From Cudoniella acicularis (taxonomy: Eukaryota > Ascomycota > Leotiomycetes > Helotiales > Helotiaceae), in contig JAAMPI010000330.1 of assembly GCA_013054445.1 (NCBI GenBank), forward strand, positions 1 through 43,012: a stretch of 43,012 bases of DNA, in the 5' to 3' direction. This document shows, piece after piece, positions 20,088 through 33,250 of the stretch (the first letter of the stretch is position 1; each line of letters starts with the position of its first letter). The notes under the pieces were generated by a model. It was not told the origin of the DNA and did not search any database. It saw only the letters and a list, made by a program, of their open reading frames with translations. The position numbers and the translations under genes are program-made.

Positions 20088-20339
20088 TTAATTACCCCAA
20101 ACAAATGAATGTTTCTTCGTGACCTCCTCGCCAAACCAGAGCCAAGCAGATAATTCCCAAGAGCCCGCGTTTAACATGGGGACCAATCTAGGCTCACGGT
20201 CCTGTACTTGATCGAAGTGGACAATCATTAAGTCCCGATAGCCAATGTTGAAGAAAATATCAAGGCAAAGGGGAGCAGAAAGATATTTCCCCAGACCACA
20301 AAGAGAGCCGTCCCAAATTCTCTTTAAGTCGAGAATCCG
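20088..20339 (-). pseudogene. possible gene fragment, unrecognised
   Basis: The minus strand is open for 83 codons with protein-like composition (LDIFFNIGYRDLMIVHFDQV, NAGSWELSAWLWFGEEV) but has no ATG at its start and a TGA just upstream. It may be the last exon of a lost gene or chance. No family recognised. Confidence 0.25.
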
Positions 20340-20730
20340 TCAACTCTTTACTTCTGTAACGTTCTGTATTATAGCCTGACTAGATAATCTCATTGATACT
20401 TCGTGCATGTAAATATATATCATAAGCTTAGAATAGGTATTTAGAGGGGAGAATATTTTCATTTCCTCTTATCTAAATTCCTAAAGGCAAATCTAGCTGC
20501 GAAGAGGGTATCATAACGCAATCCAAATCGCCCAAAACGCCATTATAATTCTGGTACTTGTATGTGTCTAGATGCAATCCCCCAAAGACTCTATCTACTA
20601 AAAAATGCCCAAAACGCCGGCTCGGTAGTGGCCAAGGTAAAGAGGACATGTATGCGACCTTTTGACGATTAGCAAATAACAAAGTTGGGGAAACACGACA
20701 GAGGCCTTACCAGCTAGCTCCGAGGTAGCC

Positions 20731-21318
20731 TTAGGATTGCGCTTGTGATTTAATACGCGCCTGGATCCGTCCAGCAATCGACACGTCAGGGCGAATCTCG
20801 CCGATGTCCGCCTTCTTAGCCAGTATGTGTGGATTTAGGAGCTGTATCGTTGCTTGGTTTGAATAGCCCGCCTGGCTTAGAGTATTTGCGGCACGTGCAT
20901 GGCCTGCTCTGGTAATGGCGTCGGCAAAAGATTTACCATTGATAGCGAAGACGAATGCTCCCGACAGTAGTAAGGATGTGAAGGCTAGGGTTACCGGCTT
21001 GCTTCCCGGTGCCGATGCGATGAGCCTCATACTGTTGGCCGTAAAGTCGACCTTGATCGGACCTGTCTTTCCCTCTTTCGCCATCTCCTCGATGATCTTC
21101 GGTAGAATGCTAAAGTCGTAAGACTTTTGAATTGTCGTCGCTATACAAAATACAGACAGATTAGCTCGTGTTTAACCATTACGAAAACACCAGAGTATGA
21201 GACTACGCTGACCTGTGTGACGAGTTTCCAGAAGGGGGAGCTCAACGACCTTTTTGGATCCGAAACTGCCAGGATAGGAGATCGTTAGAGGAACTTCTTT
21301 GCTGGCAAAGTTTCCCAT
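20731..21318 (-). CDS. small protein with N-myristoylation-like start
   Basis: Two exons, 21318-21213 and 21140-20731, joined across a 72-bp intron (GTCAGC...GCTAATC...TATAG); total 516 nt, 171 residues. The start MGNFASKEVPLTISYPGSFG matches the myristoylation pattern M-G-x3-S-(K/R). One hydrophobic stretch, PVTLAFTSLLLSGAFVFAI, could span or enter a membrane. The C-terminal part (GHARAANTLSQAGYSNQATI) is amphipathic and the end is basic. No known family. Start and intron are chosen because only this reading gives a continuous frame with standard signals. It lies alone between repeats; no disabling change. Confidence 0.7.
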
Positions 21319-23028
21319 TTTGAGTGCTTGCCGTTTAAGCGAGGGAGTTTAAGACTGTGAGTCTATAATCGGTTTGGATACAAGTTCCGGCTGCGTTTCC
21401 TTGACAGAGTGTATTCCAAAGATAGTGTTGTTTAGGTGTTTAGAGGCCGGAGTCAAAGAACTAAGAACTTTGTACAGATTAGGGCGGCATCTCTCTACTC
21501 GGGTTTACTGCGGGAACTTGTACTGTGACCTAATCGCACTTTTCTCTGGGTCTTGGTAGCCTGACTCCTTACATGTTCCATTTTTCAGCGATATCAAGAT
21601 GCGGAGCCTTTGCCATGTAACTAGGATCAAACTCTGTCATCTGCCGCGGTGGGGAATGTTAACGATGATCTTCAGAGAGAGTAAAAGGTTGGAAACTTAC
21701 CGCTTAAGTGAGTTCCAAAGTGAGAAAACTCTTTATTCCTTGTTATTCACTTCTGCCGCGTCTTCGTATCTATTGTCTAGATGAAAAGAGAGGACTCAAA
21801 GCTTAAATGAGAAGAGGAGCATTATGTTTTTGTCTTAGCGCATCAGGAAAATTTAATAAGTGTTTAAGGGTCCTTTTGGAATCCTTGGGGATAGGGTAGA
21901 GTTGGCAGGCTTTACTATACTTTCCTATGCACAGTTCAAAACCTCTATTGTAAGTTAGCAATTAAGTGACGCTGGCGATGCCTTAAACCCCCAATGCAGA
22001 GCCAAGACTGGGGTGTATTACGCCTAGGAATTCTCCGTCATAAAACATCAACACATCGGCACTTTTAGCTTGCAGGTGCCTTTGAGCTATCCCTAATCAT
22101 AACCTTTAAGAATCCTCTTCTACTAAACCTTAATTTCTTTTGAATTATCTTAACCAAGGATCGCACACAACAAACCCCAATCGTGGCTTCATGCGTTTTC
22201 TTTTCTCGTGGATTCCTCCCTCTATGAATTCCTCCCTCTATGAATTCCTCTCCACGTGATCAGATAAGTTCCCAAGATAGACGTTCCTCGCCTTCTTTGC
22301 AGCTCCTCTATATTTTATCCGGATTTTGGATGTTATGACCCCTGGTTGGCAGGAGTCAGTCAGCATCCCCTGCATTACCGAGATGCGGGTCGGGTACCCA
22401 GTATGAGGATTTTTGGCGACCTGTGCAACCCAAACCGTGTTTGTGCAGGCCGCCCTTCAACTCTGCAACGTAAGATTTCTAATACGTAAGCAATCGACCA
22501 TATTTATACATTGGTGTCACCACCCCCACTTGCCACGTTCTCGACCAGCGGACGGTACGGCTCGCACTTGATCCAATTGGCATTAGGAAAATTTATTACG
22601 AACATGCCAATCATGCGACTGCTAGATTACCTGCAGGTCGTGAAGCACTTCCACTTTAAACCAGGAGGATGCAACCCTGGGAGACTCGGTACCAGAGGAA
22701 GAGGAAGGTGACAGGCTCGAAAACGTCTCAATAGAGTTCCCCAATGCTTCCATTCTTCCACTAACCCTTGTGGAATTTATGCTTTAGGGGCGTTTGCTGC
22801 AACGCAGCACAATGTGATTCATGTCGCCTCCTTTGCCATGCTGTGGAACAATTGCGCTTTTCGCCTTCTTAAACAGAGGTGCCCCTGGGGACACTCTCCT
22901 GACCGAGTTGGTTCCCCCGTTGAAATGATTTCCCGATTTTAACTTTATTTATTTATCCTTCCAGGTGCCTTCGAATCGTACGACCCGTGGAGCCCGGCGC
23001 CTTACCATGTACCCCGTATAATATCACA
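21319..23028. other. intergenic, no firm gene
   Basis: About 1.7 kb with only short open frames. At 22211-22252 there is a short tandem repeat (unit GAATTCCTCCCTCTAT, about 2.5 copies). Around 22500-22740 a weak protein-like stretch (LDPIGIRKIYYEHANHAT, then a shift) may be an eroded gene piece, but it cannot be assigned. Confidence 0.4.
22211..22252. repeat. short 16-bp tandem repeat
   Basis: Two full and one partial copies of GAATTCCTCCCTCTAT. No known role. Confidence 0.8.
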
Positions 23029-24254
23029 ATGACGAACTCTACAAACATCCCGCCTGGAGCCTTGGATGCAACATATACCGGAAACTCAGCCCTTATTTTC
23101 ACAGGATTCTTCCTAGTTATACAAATAATAATCGTGTCACTACGATATTTCACAAAACGGTTGATCAAAACAATCTGGGGATGGGATGATATTCTCGTCA
23201 TTACATCTCTTGTCCTTCAGATAGGTTTGGCTGCGATAGCTTTCGGTACCAAACCCCTTTCACATATATTCTACATCAAAGCATGAAGATTAATTTCATC
23301 TGCAGACTCGCTCCAGAATGGTGGTGTCGGTTATCATCAAGCTTACCTCCAATTCAACTATCCATGGAAAATTCGAAGATGGCTTCAAGAGCTTTACGCA
23401 TTGACATTCATCTACAACTTCTCCGCCATCCTGCCAAAGCTGGCCATCTTAATCCTCTACAAGCGTCTTTTCGGCACCAGCAGAGCACGCTACTCCATCT
23501 ACGCCCTATTTACCATCCTATCACTCTACGCACTCATTCTCACTGTTCTCGAATTGGGCACTTGTTGGCCAATTGCCGCCAATTGGGATACCATTCCAGG
23601 AAGCCGATGCCTGAATAAACGTGTGGTGGCAACTTGGATCACGATCCCAAATATCGTGACGGATATATGGATGTTGATCTTGCCGACTCCTATTATTTGG
23701 AAGTTGCATGCGCCGAAAAGATTGAAGATTGGACTGAGCTTCACGTTCCTCGTCGGCAGCATGTAAGTGGTAACGTGGAAAGACGAACAAATATTTCGTT
23801 CTAATGGATTCCCAGTGGGCTCATCGCCTCCATCGGCCGCTTCATCATCAGCTTAACAACTAATTCTTTCGAAGACGGCACCTGGGTCGCCGCCGAACTC
23901 CTCATCTGGATCCAAGTCGAGCCCGGTGCCTACTTGATTTCTGCCTGCCTCCCAACTCTCCGACCACTCCTCGACAAGGTCGCCAAAACTCGTTTTTTTA
24001 AAGCATCGAAAGGAACAGTCAGTCGAGTGTTTGGCACGAAGGGTTCAGGAAATGACTCTGCTGCACGGCCAGCTAGGGGGTTGGACATAAAGTTACAACC
24101 ACAGAAACCAGCTTCGGCGTTGTCGAGGAATCATTCTGGAAGAGGATTTGAACGGCTAGAAGATAAAGGTAATGAATTAGTTGGTGTGAGAGTGGTGCCG
24201 AAGGAGGATTTAAAGCAGAACGAGGTGGATCTTGAACTGGGGAGGTTGGTTTGA
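23029..24254 (+). CDS. fungal rhodopsin-family seven-helix membrane protein
   Basis: Exons 23029-23245, 23306-23762 and 23816-24254 total 1113 nt (370 residues); introns of 60 bp (GTACCA...TGCAG) and 53 bp (GTAAGT...CTAAT...CCCAG) both keep frame. The protein has the layout of the fungal integral membrane rhodopsin-like domain (also found in SC1 and PTH11-type proteins): TM1 near residues 20-40, the W-GWDD-I motif before TM2, a GGVGYHQ turn, then five more hydrophobic helices with NFSAILPKLAILILYKRLF, IPNIVTDIWMLILPTPI and a final VEPGAYLISACLPTLRPLL. The roughly 100-residue tail is polar and probably cytosolic. Likely plasma membrane; ligand unknown. The ATG at 23029 is the first in frame before TM1. 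No CFEM domain or signal peptide. No lesion seen. Confidence 0.9.
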
Positions 24255-26084
24255 AGTGTAATGTAAGATTATTTCCCACTGGTATGGGAGAATATCGTCT
24301 GGTGACTCCGTGTAACACTACACGTTACTCGTAATAAGAATAAATCCGAGGGCAACCTTTCACCCACATGCATAGAGTTTCGTATCGCCTTGAAACTGTA
24401 GGCCAACGCACAAAGCTTCGGCAAGATTGAGCATTCTTTTCAAAACCTAATTTAATTATTAGGGCGGAGCAAGTGGAACACTGACCCTCGTTCCGACTTC
24501 CCTGTAAGAGAAAACTTGATCCGAGGCTTACATTCGTCTCAGCTTATAAAGTTTGAGGTCCCCGGATGTGTATCAACTTCTTATATTGACTTGAGTGATG
24601 GCAAGATATATCCTTCTCAGTTAAAATATTTCACTAACCTTACTAGGGAGTGGCGAATCAGGTACACAAGTGCAAGGGTGGACAGAAGCCACTCCTGGGC
24701 CATTTGCGAGCCAAGTCTGGGTGATTTCTAATGGACCCGATGAGGACGATAGATAACAGTACTTTTTGTTCAAGATCTGGTATCAGGAAGTAAGCAATCG
24801 TTTAAAGCTAATCGCTCATAGCTATCTATGCACTATTCTTACTTTACCCTAGCAAATCTTGACCTCGAAGATGGCACAACGGCGGATGGGACAAAGGTTC
24901 TAAGATATAAACTGCGATAACCAAAAACCAAAAGAATCAGTTCTAGCGTTTTAAGAGATCAAGTAATGAATTTTTCTAGTGAGTATCCCCGAAGGTCAGC
25001 AGTTTGAAAACCGACGCTATGGACTGATACGTCATAGTATTCCCAATGCCAACCAGCAAACGGTGCTCATGCTTCGTGACGGTAGCAGTGACAAAGAGCG
25101 GGTCATCAAGATGTAGCAAGAATTCTTACTAGATATACACAGGATGAAAGTGTCGGAAAGTCCAGGGATGGCATCAAGAAACCTCTCAAGATGATCAGTT
25201 ATGGAACTTGCAAAGGCTTAGCCCAAATCCAGATGAAATTCTGGGCATACTTCCAGGAGTCGTGTATACCGACAAGTTGATTGCCAAGCAGTACACTGGC
25301 ATCCAAAATTACATTTCCTTGCCGCATGAGCTTAGTAAAAACATATGGGACAGTACCGGCCTTAGCAACCTGAAAGTGCGGCCATCGGCTTTTGACTGTG
25401 AGTAGAAAACAAATTCGAAATCCAACTAATTTTAAAGTTAACTGTTTCGCGTTCGTAACAAACGCAGCAGTCAGCACGTGGTGCAAGTAACATTTTGGTG
25501 CTGATGTCTCAGTACTGTTTGGTGTTTTCTATGGCAAAGATGAAAATAATCACGCGCCTGGAATTGGTAATTTACTGAATCCATGGAGCCGAGATACTTT
25601 GATCCAAAAACAAGAATTGACGCAAGTATGCCCTCCCCCCCTTGGTCCAATCGACGCGCTGGTATAACCCGCTTGAAAAATGCTAATTCGTGGACAGACT
25701 TCATAGGCCCGTTTGATGGATATTTTGTTGTGGCGTGAATAAGTCATTATAAAAAGTGCATACGCGAATGGGATGTTACCGGAACCTGTATCAAAAGAGA
25801 TTATTCGTGTCTATCTGATCCTTCTGTAGAGTGGAAAAATTAAACTTATTTTGTATAGTCCCCGAATATCTATTTATACAACTTTCTGGTTGGTTCTATC
25901 ATCTCTCCCTCGGTCAAGTATCCTCCCGACGATCATTCGAACATGTATAAACATCCATCCACAATTGTGTTTTGTAGGGTAAACTAATAGAGCGTTTTGG
26001 AATCGACGGCTAATTTCTACATAATTCATGTGAGACTGTCGACTCAATATACCTAAAATTTTGCTCCCTTTGCTATACCGGACT
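24255..26084. other. eroded coding region, unassigned
   Basis: Between about 24500 and 25740 pieces of protein-like reading appear in changing frames on the plus strand (QVWVISNGPDEDDR, IPEGQQFENRRYGLI, WNLQRLSPNPDEILGILPGV, NSWTDFIGPFDGYFVVA), separated by stops and shifts. This looks like a decayed gene but no family was recognised. The flanks hold nothing else. Confidence 0.35.
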
Positions 26085-26340
26085 CTTATAATACTAAACC
26101 GAGAACTGTATCTTGGCGTCCGAGTGAAAACACCCGAAAACGCTTCAAAATAATAAAATAACCTATAGTAGCGACTCGAATCAAAATATTGAGATAAATA
26201 TAAAACATTTGTAAAGGTGAATGCACGTAAATATTCTACCCTACCTAGCTAATTTGTGACTTGTTTGACAATTGGAGTGTTTTTCTTAGTAGCAAACAAC
26301 GCGCCAAATTACAATACGTGGGATAGCGATGTAAGCAAAC
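26085..26340. repeat. dispersed repeat, copy 1
   Basis: Shares collinear blocks with 39100-39345: TTCAAAATAATAAAATAACC, then TATTCTACCCTA-CTA, then CAAATTAC with a TGGGATA block. Non-coding; type unknown. Confidence 0.7.
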
Positions 26341-26888
26341 TTCTGGTAATTTTTTAAGTCATACGCAAAGTTTCATGCCTTATTCGATTGGGTTTCATGT
26401 GCTAGAAGCTCTTCTCTTTTGGAGCTTAGGGAATCAGTGTTACCAAGAAGATCGGCAGGGGCTAAGTACGGTTCGATGTCAATTACTTAACTCTGCACGG
26501 ATTCCTGTCTTCAAGCTGATTACATTTATTTTCTTAGTTCTAACAACAGTATAATCCCTGAAATTTAACTTCCTTCGAGCCTAAAGGCGAGAGTACACAA
26601 AGGTACTCGCTTACACGACGAGTAAAATGGACGGTTTTAATTTGGCAGCTGGTGAGTGTTCGCGACTTACCTAAATACAGGGAGTTTAGGCAGGAAGAAT
26701 TCTAACCCCTCCTACAATATGCTCCTTCTCTTCTCACACATCAATCAGTCATCCCTAAACATCTATTTGCCGAAAGCAACACAACCGGCCGGCTACCTAT
26801 ATCCTACCTGGCAGAGCCGAAGGCTTGTCGAATTGTCGCCCATACATCTACAGAGTCTTCACGAGGCTCGCGACATTAATTGCCCATC

Positions 26889-29178
26889 ATGGAACCGTAT
26901 GAATCACCTTCGGGCGGCTTCGACACCACAAACGATTCATTGAATGCAAACATGGAATTACAAGAGCATTCGAACTGGGAGTACGATTCCCCTGAAGAAA
27001 ATCCTAACGTTCATGACGACCAATGGAGTCAAGTCCCACGCGATCCACAACTTGGCACAAATCACCTTTGGTGGCCCTCGCACGCAGGAATCAATATTGT
27101 AAAACCGAGAAAAGACACCCGAACACTTGCAGAGAGAAGTACTGATCACAAGTTGAACAAAACCTTGTGCAAGTACTGTCGGATATTCTTCGATACATGG
27201 TCCATCATAGTTGAATACGGTGAATCCATCAAGAATGGCATTAAGTACTTGGTCAGTGTGCATTATGAAATCCTAGGTGAAATGGAAATCTCAGCTTTCA
27301 AGGATGTAGCATATGTGTGTTTATGTTGGGAATACTTCGCCTAGAAGTAAGGAAGAAATCTGGCTCGAAACATCTATCGTCTTTTGAACCTGTCGGAAAA
27401 ATTGACCTGTCTCTTTCTAATTGGCCCGGGACAATATGCTTTTGGATAGAATTTTGGGATAGGGTTCATTACGGGACGAAAATGGGTACATTGGCATTCC
27501 AGACAGCACTCTAGTCTACGGGCTATTGGCGCCACATTCCCCTGCCTCGAAACTTGGAAACTGTTCAGGTTGGCCCAAGATCTCTACTTCTCCAAATGGA
27601 CTGGCCCAAAAGCGTAAGGTGATAAATCCAGTGGATACCATTCTGTCACTTCCACATTACTGGCTCATAGAGTGCCGTGAGAAGCATCAGGGTTGTCGCC
27701 TAAAGTAACCCACAAAGCCCCCAACCAGACTGATCAAGGTTGACGAGGTACCCCCACGCTTGTGTTTTTCGTCTGAACAAGAAGACTGCTCTATTTATTC
27801 TACGCTGAGCCACTACTGGGGAAAACTCGAGTTTCCACGACTTCTCCGGAATAACCTTCACCTTTTAAACTCCGCGATACCTATAAAGAGTCTAACTAAA
27901 ACTTTCCAAGACGCAATTAAAATTTCTCGGGGATTAGGATTTCAATGATTATGGATTGACTTACTCTGTATCATTCAAGACGACCCGGAGGATTGGCGCC
28001 GAGAATCTAGTCGAATGGCCGGTGTTTACGGGGGATCAAGCCTCAATCTGATGGCCTCAGCCGCTCAAGACGGGACAGTGGGATGTCTTTTTCATCGTGA
28101 CCCACTACTCTCCCATGGCGGCAAAGTTCAAGTGGAATTTGCTGGCGAGATATTGACGTGGGATTATACAGACAAGGGCCTCTACACGAGAAATGTAGAC
28201 CGCGCGCCCTTATCATTACGAGCTTGGGTCTTACAGGAAAGACTGCTGGCTCCACGATGTTTACACTTCGGGATATCCGATATCATCTGGGAATGTAGAG
28301 CCAAGTGTGCTTCGCAAAGATTTGCTGAAGCGCTCCCGAACGATTTCTGTAATTATCGGGAACATGTGTCAATCGATGAAATTTGGACGTCATGGAGCCA
28401 AATACGCCTTCATTATGCGTCGGCTGCCTTGACATACCAGCGCGACAAACTGGTCGCAATAACAGACATTGCTCGCCACATTCACAAACGAACTGGCCAC
28501 AACTATTACGCTGGAATTTGGGAAAACAACTTTCACCGAGAGTTTTGTTGGTTGAAGATCCCCCCTTTTAAGCCTGGCGGCGAGGGCCCTCCCGATTTGT
28601 CGATTCCTTCCTGGTCATGGGCCTCGACTCTTGGTTCGGTTAAAACGCCCGCACGCGATCAGCAGCTGCTACAACCATGCGCTGATATTATTGATGTGCA
28701 GCTAGATCTAAATGGCGATCCGTTTGGAAAGGTGACCGGTGGTATTTTGACACTAAGGTCAAAGTTTCTTGCTTTCTGTATTATAAGGCTCCCAAATTGC
28801 TTACCAAGCCATGGATGCTTCAAAATATCGACAGGTGTCCATTCGTTCGAGGGACAATTTCAGTGGGATTATGAGCATCAAAACTGTTTCCTATTTCCCC
28901 TTGGTGTTTTTGACGATGGAAATAAAGGACTGCCTCAGCAGCTTAGGGGCATTTTGATAAAGAGCACGGGGAATAAAAATGGCCAATATCAACGTGTGGG
29001 CATATTCAATATACGTGGCGAACTGGATACGGAGTCTCTACAATTCCTAGTGAATGGTCGACTTGGAATGGAACTGGAGGAGCCATGGGCATCTGCAACT
29101 GTTTTGACAGAGGCCAATTATGCCTCTGTCAATGTTGATGAGGAAGGAATAAAGTGGTATACGATCACGATAGTGTGA
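26889..29178 (+). pseudogene. HET-domain protein, interrupted
   Basis: HET (heterokaryon incompatibility) proteins trigger cell death on fusion of unlike strains. The N-terminal part (from ATG 26889) has an LCKYCR pair, then frame changes near 27310 and 27470 (GKIDLSLSNWPG then RDENGYIGIPDSTLVYGLLA). The HET domain is clear: YSTLSHYWGK (27796 on), FQDAIKISRGLGFQ, LWIDLLCIIQDDPEDWRRES, YGGSSLNLMASA. Two stops interrupt the frame that runs to 29178: TAA 27706-27708, at a position fit for Gln, and TGA 27946-27948, just before LWID. From 28015 to 29178 the C-terminal region is open and includes PSWSWAS, usual in this family. With two shifts and two stops it is unlikely to make a full protein. Confidence 0.88.
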
Positions 29179-31150
29179 GCATTGAGATGTGGGAGGTCTA
29201 GCAGGAGTGTGGGGTATCATTTATTTTTCAGAAGGATTTTGCATGGAGGAGGGGGTTGGAAGGATCTTTGGTTTGAGGGATAGGGACTGGCGAGAGCTAT
29301 GAAAGTCGTATTTTCTACTACGAATCATACTAACGTCAAGACAGCTGGATCAGGCACGCAAACCAGTGATATAACAATTAAGGAGGTTCGGGTGCAGGCC
29401 TGAATAACTTACCTTTTTATCGATCATTATGCCGATTCTTTGCCACTCGACACATGTATTTAGCTAGCACGCTCTCTCTGCTGTCTTTTATCTTTAATCG
29501 AATCGACCACTTTTATCTAGCTTCACACACTGCGAAAGAAAAGCATAATATAACTTACTTTATTGTTGACTACTCATACCCCTTTCGTAAATTAGCCTTT
29601 AAAAATCTACTGTTGGAATAGCAGGATTAACCTGCGGGGGAGAAGAGGTAGTCACACGAAGACAATCACTACTAAAAGAAAGCTTGAGGAAACATCAGGT
29701 CACACAAAAACAGGTTCTCTTATAATAATAGGTGTTCATAGCAGGAAAATTAATTTCACTGAAAATCTAGGAGTTTTATGGTAGAACACTCGGAGGATGA
29801 TCCAAGCATTGTTAAGGAGAGCCCTCGTAAAACGAGTTCAGAAACTTCCTTGAAAATATATTAAATTTCTCAAATTAACTGCACATTAGGATTCCCGCAT
29901 TCGCGTTATATCTCTCTCTGTATGATACACATCAGGCCGCCAGGAATTAATGCCCAGGGTCAGGCTTACGACTTGAGATAGCCGATTTTTCTAGTTGAAA
30001 ACAAGTTAGCTTAATCATGAAAAGACAAAGCTGGTTGCAAATCTAAACAATCAATTAACGCCTCAAAGGATCAAAATAATTAACAATTAATATTGCACCT
30101 AGGTTATGGGAAATTCAAGAGGGCAATCCGTAGAGCTTTTAAGGTGTTTTCGCTGTAAAACGGTGTATTTGACCAACTCACAATACACGCGTTCGTCCGA
30201 CCGGGCCGGCTGAAAATCACCGCCGCCGCGCCTCTTCACACATATATGTGCCTCGAAAAGGTAAGAAGTATTCCTCAATAGTATCTAGAGCGACTAGCGT
30301 AATTTTTAGTCAAACTTATTATCTTTAGCGGGAATACGACCGAAGAAACCGCTACTACGGCTTCCTTCTGAAGTGTTTCAGTACTAACACCACTATTGTC
30401 ACATCCATCGAAAACACCGGGCAAAAAGTTCGTACACATCATTAAATGCTTTCTTATGTAATGAATCAGTTTTATGGAAATGCGATCGCGCAAATTGCAT
30501 TTGCTGCCTTGCACAGAACTGGTGAGGTATCTCCAAGGAACGACTGACGAACCCGAACAAAAGTCCTCAGAGGCCAAGATGTGTCTCTATATACTTCCTA
30601 AATCAAGGGAGTTGGTTCAGAAGCTCTACCCCTTTTCCAAATTCCTACTCCTTTTCGAGTTTTTTCTAGTTGGTGTTTACTTTAGAACGCATTGCAATCC
30701 GAGAGCTGTTTCCTTCAATTGATCTATATTACCAAGATCACGAAAGCCAACTCGATCTTCTAAAGAACCACCACGAACAGCAGTCTTGCCATCTTCTAGT
30801 AGAATTGTGGTGTTGATCGGTATGGAGTGTCTCACGCTAGTCTAAGACAAATGATTGAGTTAGGGGAGAGAACTATCATTGAACCGAGAAATAGGGGTAT
30901 TCGGCTGCCTGAGCAATGTGGGGTAAAATGCGGGGTAGAGCTCGGGAAAACACTTGTTTCCTTGTTATATTTCATTGTTAATTAGAACGTGAAAGAGATT
31001 GCAAGGAACTTCTATAACAAATCTCCCATTTTGTCCCATTTCCCTGTTGCAAGGCATATGTAGAAAGTCAAAACCAGTGTATAGATGAAGTATGGACTAT
31101 AGACATATATATCCGAACTTGAAAACTTTGCCAACCGTGGAATCCGTTGT
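29179..31150. other. intergenic, no gene seen
   Basis: About 2 kb, mostly AT-rich, with a GC-rich island near 30190-30235 (GACCGGGCCGGC). Small open frames at 30275-30722 on both strands lack recognisable sense. No repeats were matched elsewhere in the window. Confidence 0.45.
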
Positions 31151-33250
31151 ATGATTGAGAAATCCGGATCCAAAGCCAATTCGCCATATAGCCCCCCCCC
31201 TACAACACCATTGCTACTGCAAAACCAAGCTCATCCATGGTTGATCTTGCTCTTGTCGACATTTTTTAGGCTTGCGAATCCGCTCGTGGGCGCCAAACCA
31301 TCCAATCTGCCAATATGTTCTGCAATGATATCGCGGGCGACGAAGCGCAGCGTGAGCTCAAGCCCACCTAGCCATTTCCCCGCAACGCAGCATCTAGATC
31401 TACTTGTGTGCCAACATGTCTCCTCGACAATGACCTTTCGTAATTCGATTTCAGTTCTTCGGTCGAGGAGGAGGTGTATTATCGGGAGCAGGCTGCATTT
31501 CAAATTAGCGTACGCTCAATTCGCAGGTTCTAAAATAGAGCTGCTGCTGTTTTGCTTACCGGTGGTATCTCGTCTTGAGCAGGAGCTTCGACAACGCCAT
31601 AGCTATTAGGGACCGAACCGCCGTCAAAGGCCTATGAATGGTTAACTGAGCCCCTATCTAGGGGAATACTGCAGAGATGAATACCATCATGTCCAAAAAG
31701 TTGTATGGCACGCAGTTCAGCTTATCCTCCGCCACGGGAACACGTCGAACTTTTGAGGAATTCTTGCTCATCCTGAATTCTGGGTACTGCAAACTGAATC
31801 GGTGCATTCACTGGTGGTTCAGCTGGATCCGGTGGAGTTCTAAATTACCACTTCTGATAGTCGTTGAGGGGCATCCGAGGCCTTCGCAAGCATCCCTGTC
31901 ACCCTGCGCAAACCCTCCATCCAAAAGGCGCGTCAGGCTCCGAGGCTCCCAAGCCAGATAATCAATCAGCACCGTTCACAACCAGAATACCTCTGGCTTG
32001 GGTGCAAATTACGAGTGTACTGCTTCTTTCCATGGTCGTAAATTATTGCTCGATACCAAACTAATCGAGGAGGCACGACGGGAGCTGGCCAGCTTCAATG
32101 CCGCTGGCCGATTCGGCGGGAGTTGGAAGTGAAAGAAGTCATGGGAATACGTCTATCAGGAGTACATGGTTCCAAATTGTATGCAGCGGGTTGCAAATGT
32201 TGGAACAAGGGACGGATTAGCGGTACATGAATCGAGGTTTGAAAAGGACGGCGTCGCTCAGCGGGCGATCGTGCTTGCGTAAAGTCCAGCCCAAGTAAGT
32301 CGAGACCTTCAACATCCTTTTCCTTAGGTTCCATATCTTCCGTGCCATTTGAATCGTAATATATAATCCGAAAAGGTGGAGGGGTACCAATCGATCGTGT
32401 TGAGGAATTGACGAGAACCTGCAGGGAAAGCTACGAAGGCAGAGCAGCAGTCAGAAGGTGGTGTTGACAAAATATTCGCCTCCATTCAGTGAAATCTAGA
32501 CTGACCTTTGAGAATATCGCGGTAGCTTTGGAATCCATGATAACTGGGACATGAAGCCTCTGGTCGTAGGCACATCCTACCAGTGAAACAATATCAGGTT
32601 GTCACGGCCTTCCATTCCCACGCCATCGCGGACGAGAAAGTTGATGGCCTGGTACCTTGGACGCAGCGAGTCACAAATACTCATTGGGAGGGGTGGCAGA
32701 GGGTCCGGATACGCATTCTCCTCGGGGTTTCTATCGATATCTTTTGAGCAATAACCAATTTGCAGAATGCGGTCGATGTAAATATGGTACAGTCGTCCTG
32801 CAAAGCCATCTTTGAACGTGAGTTCAATTTGCGATCTCAATCAGTGTGGACGATCTCCAATTTCCAGTTATTGATCTCCGGAAAAATGCATTTTGTCGAG
32901 CTTCCGGATGCCAGCCCTGTCTTCGTAATTCCGCCGGGCTTGGTATCATTGCGGCCACACGTTGGCTTCCGGAACGGTTCTAAGTACGAGACAGCTGGGG
33001 TTCTAGAAATCGTCGAGACAACATTCGATGTCCATGGAGTGGGAACCAAAGGCTGTCCGGTATTGGCCGTGGTACATACCGGTGGGAGCGCAGTGGAAGG
33101 GCCGGTGAGGAAAGGAGGTGACGGTGGGATGAAGTGAAGCGGGCGAGAGGGTAGCGCCGTTGCTGTCACGCTCGTTTTGTGTCATCTGCTTCAGGCATCG
33201 CAGTAACAATCGACTGCCAGTCGAGCATCCTGTAGTTCTCAGCCATCACG
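31151..33250. other. conflicting protein-like fragments, unresolved
   Basis: Both strands show partial coding sense. Plus: LIEEARRELASFNAAGRFGG (about 32060), SWEYVYQEYMVPNCMQRVA and FEKDGVAQRAIVLA, with TGA and TAA between. Minus: RNPEENAYPDPLPPLPMSIC and RYQAINFLVRDGVGMEGRDN (32840-32577), and a Pro/Thr-rich frame at 33169-32837. No family was recognised and no clean exon chain could be built, so this is reported as probable decayed gene material. Confidence 0.3.

Noticed and set aside
32760..33137. 125-codon plus-strand frame
   Set aside because: Overlaps equally plausible minus-strand frames; neither strand gives a coherent gene, so no CDS was called.
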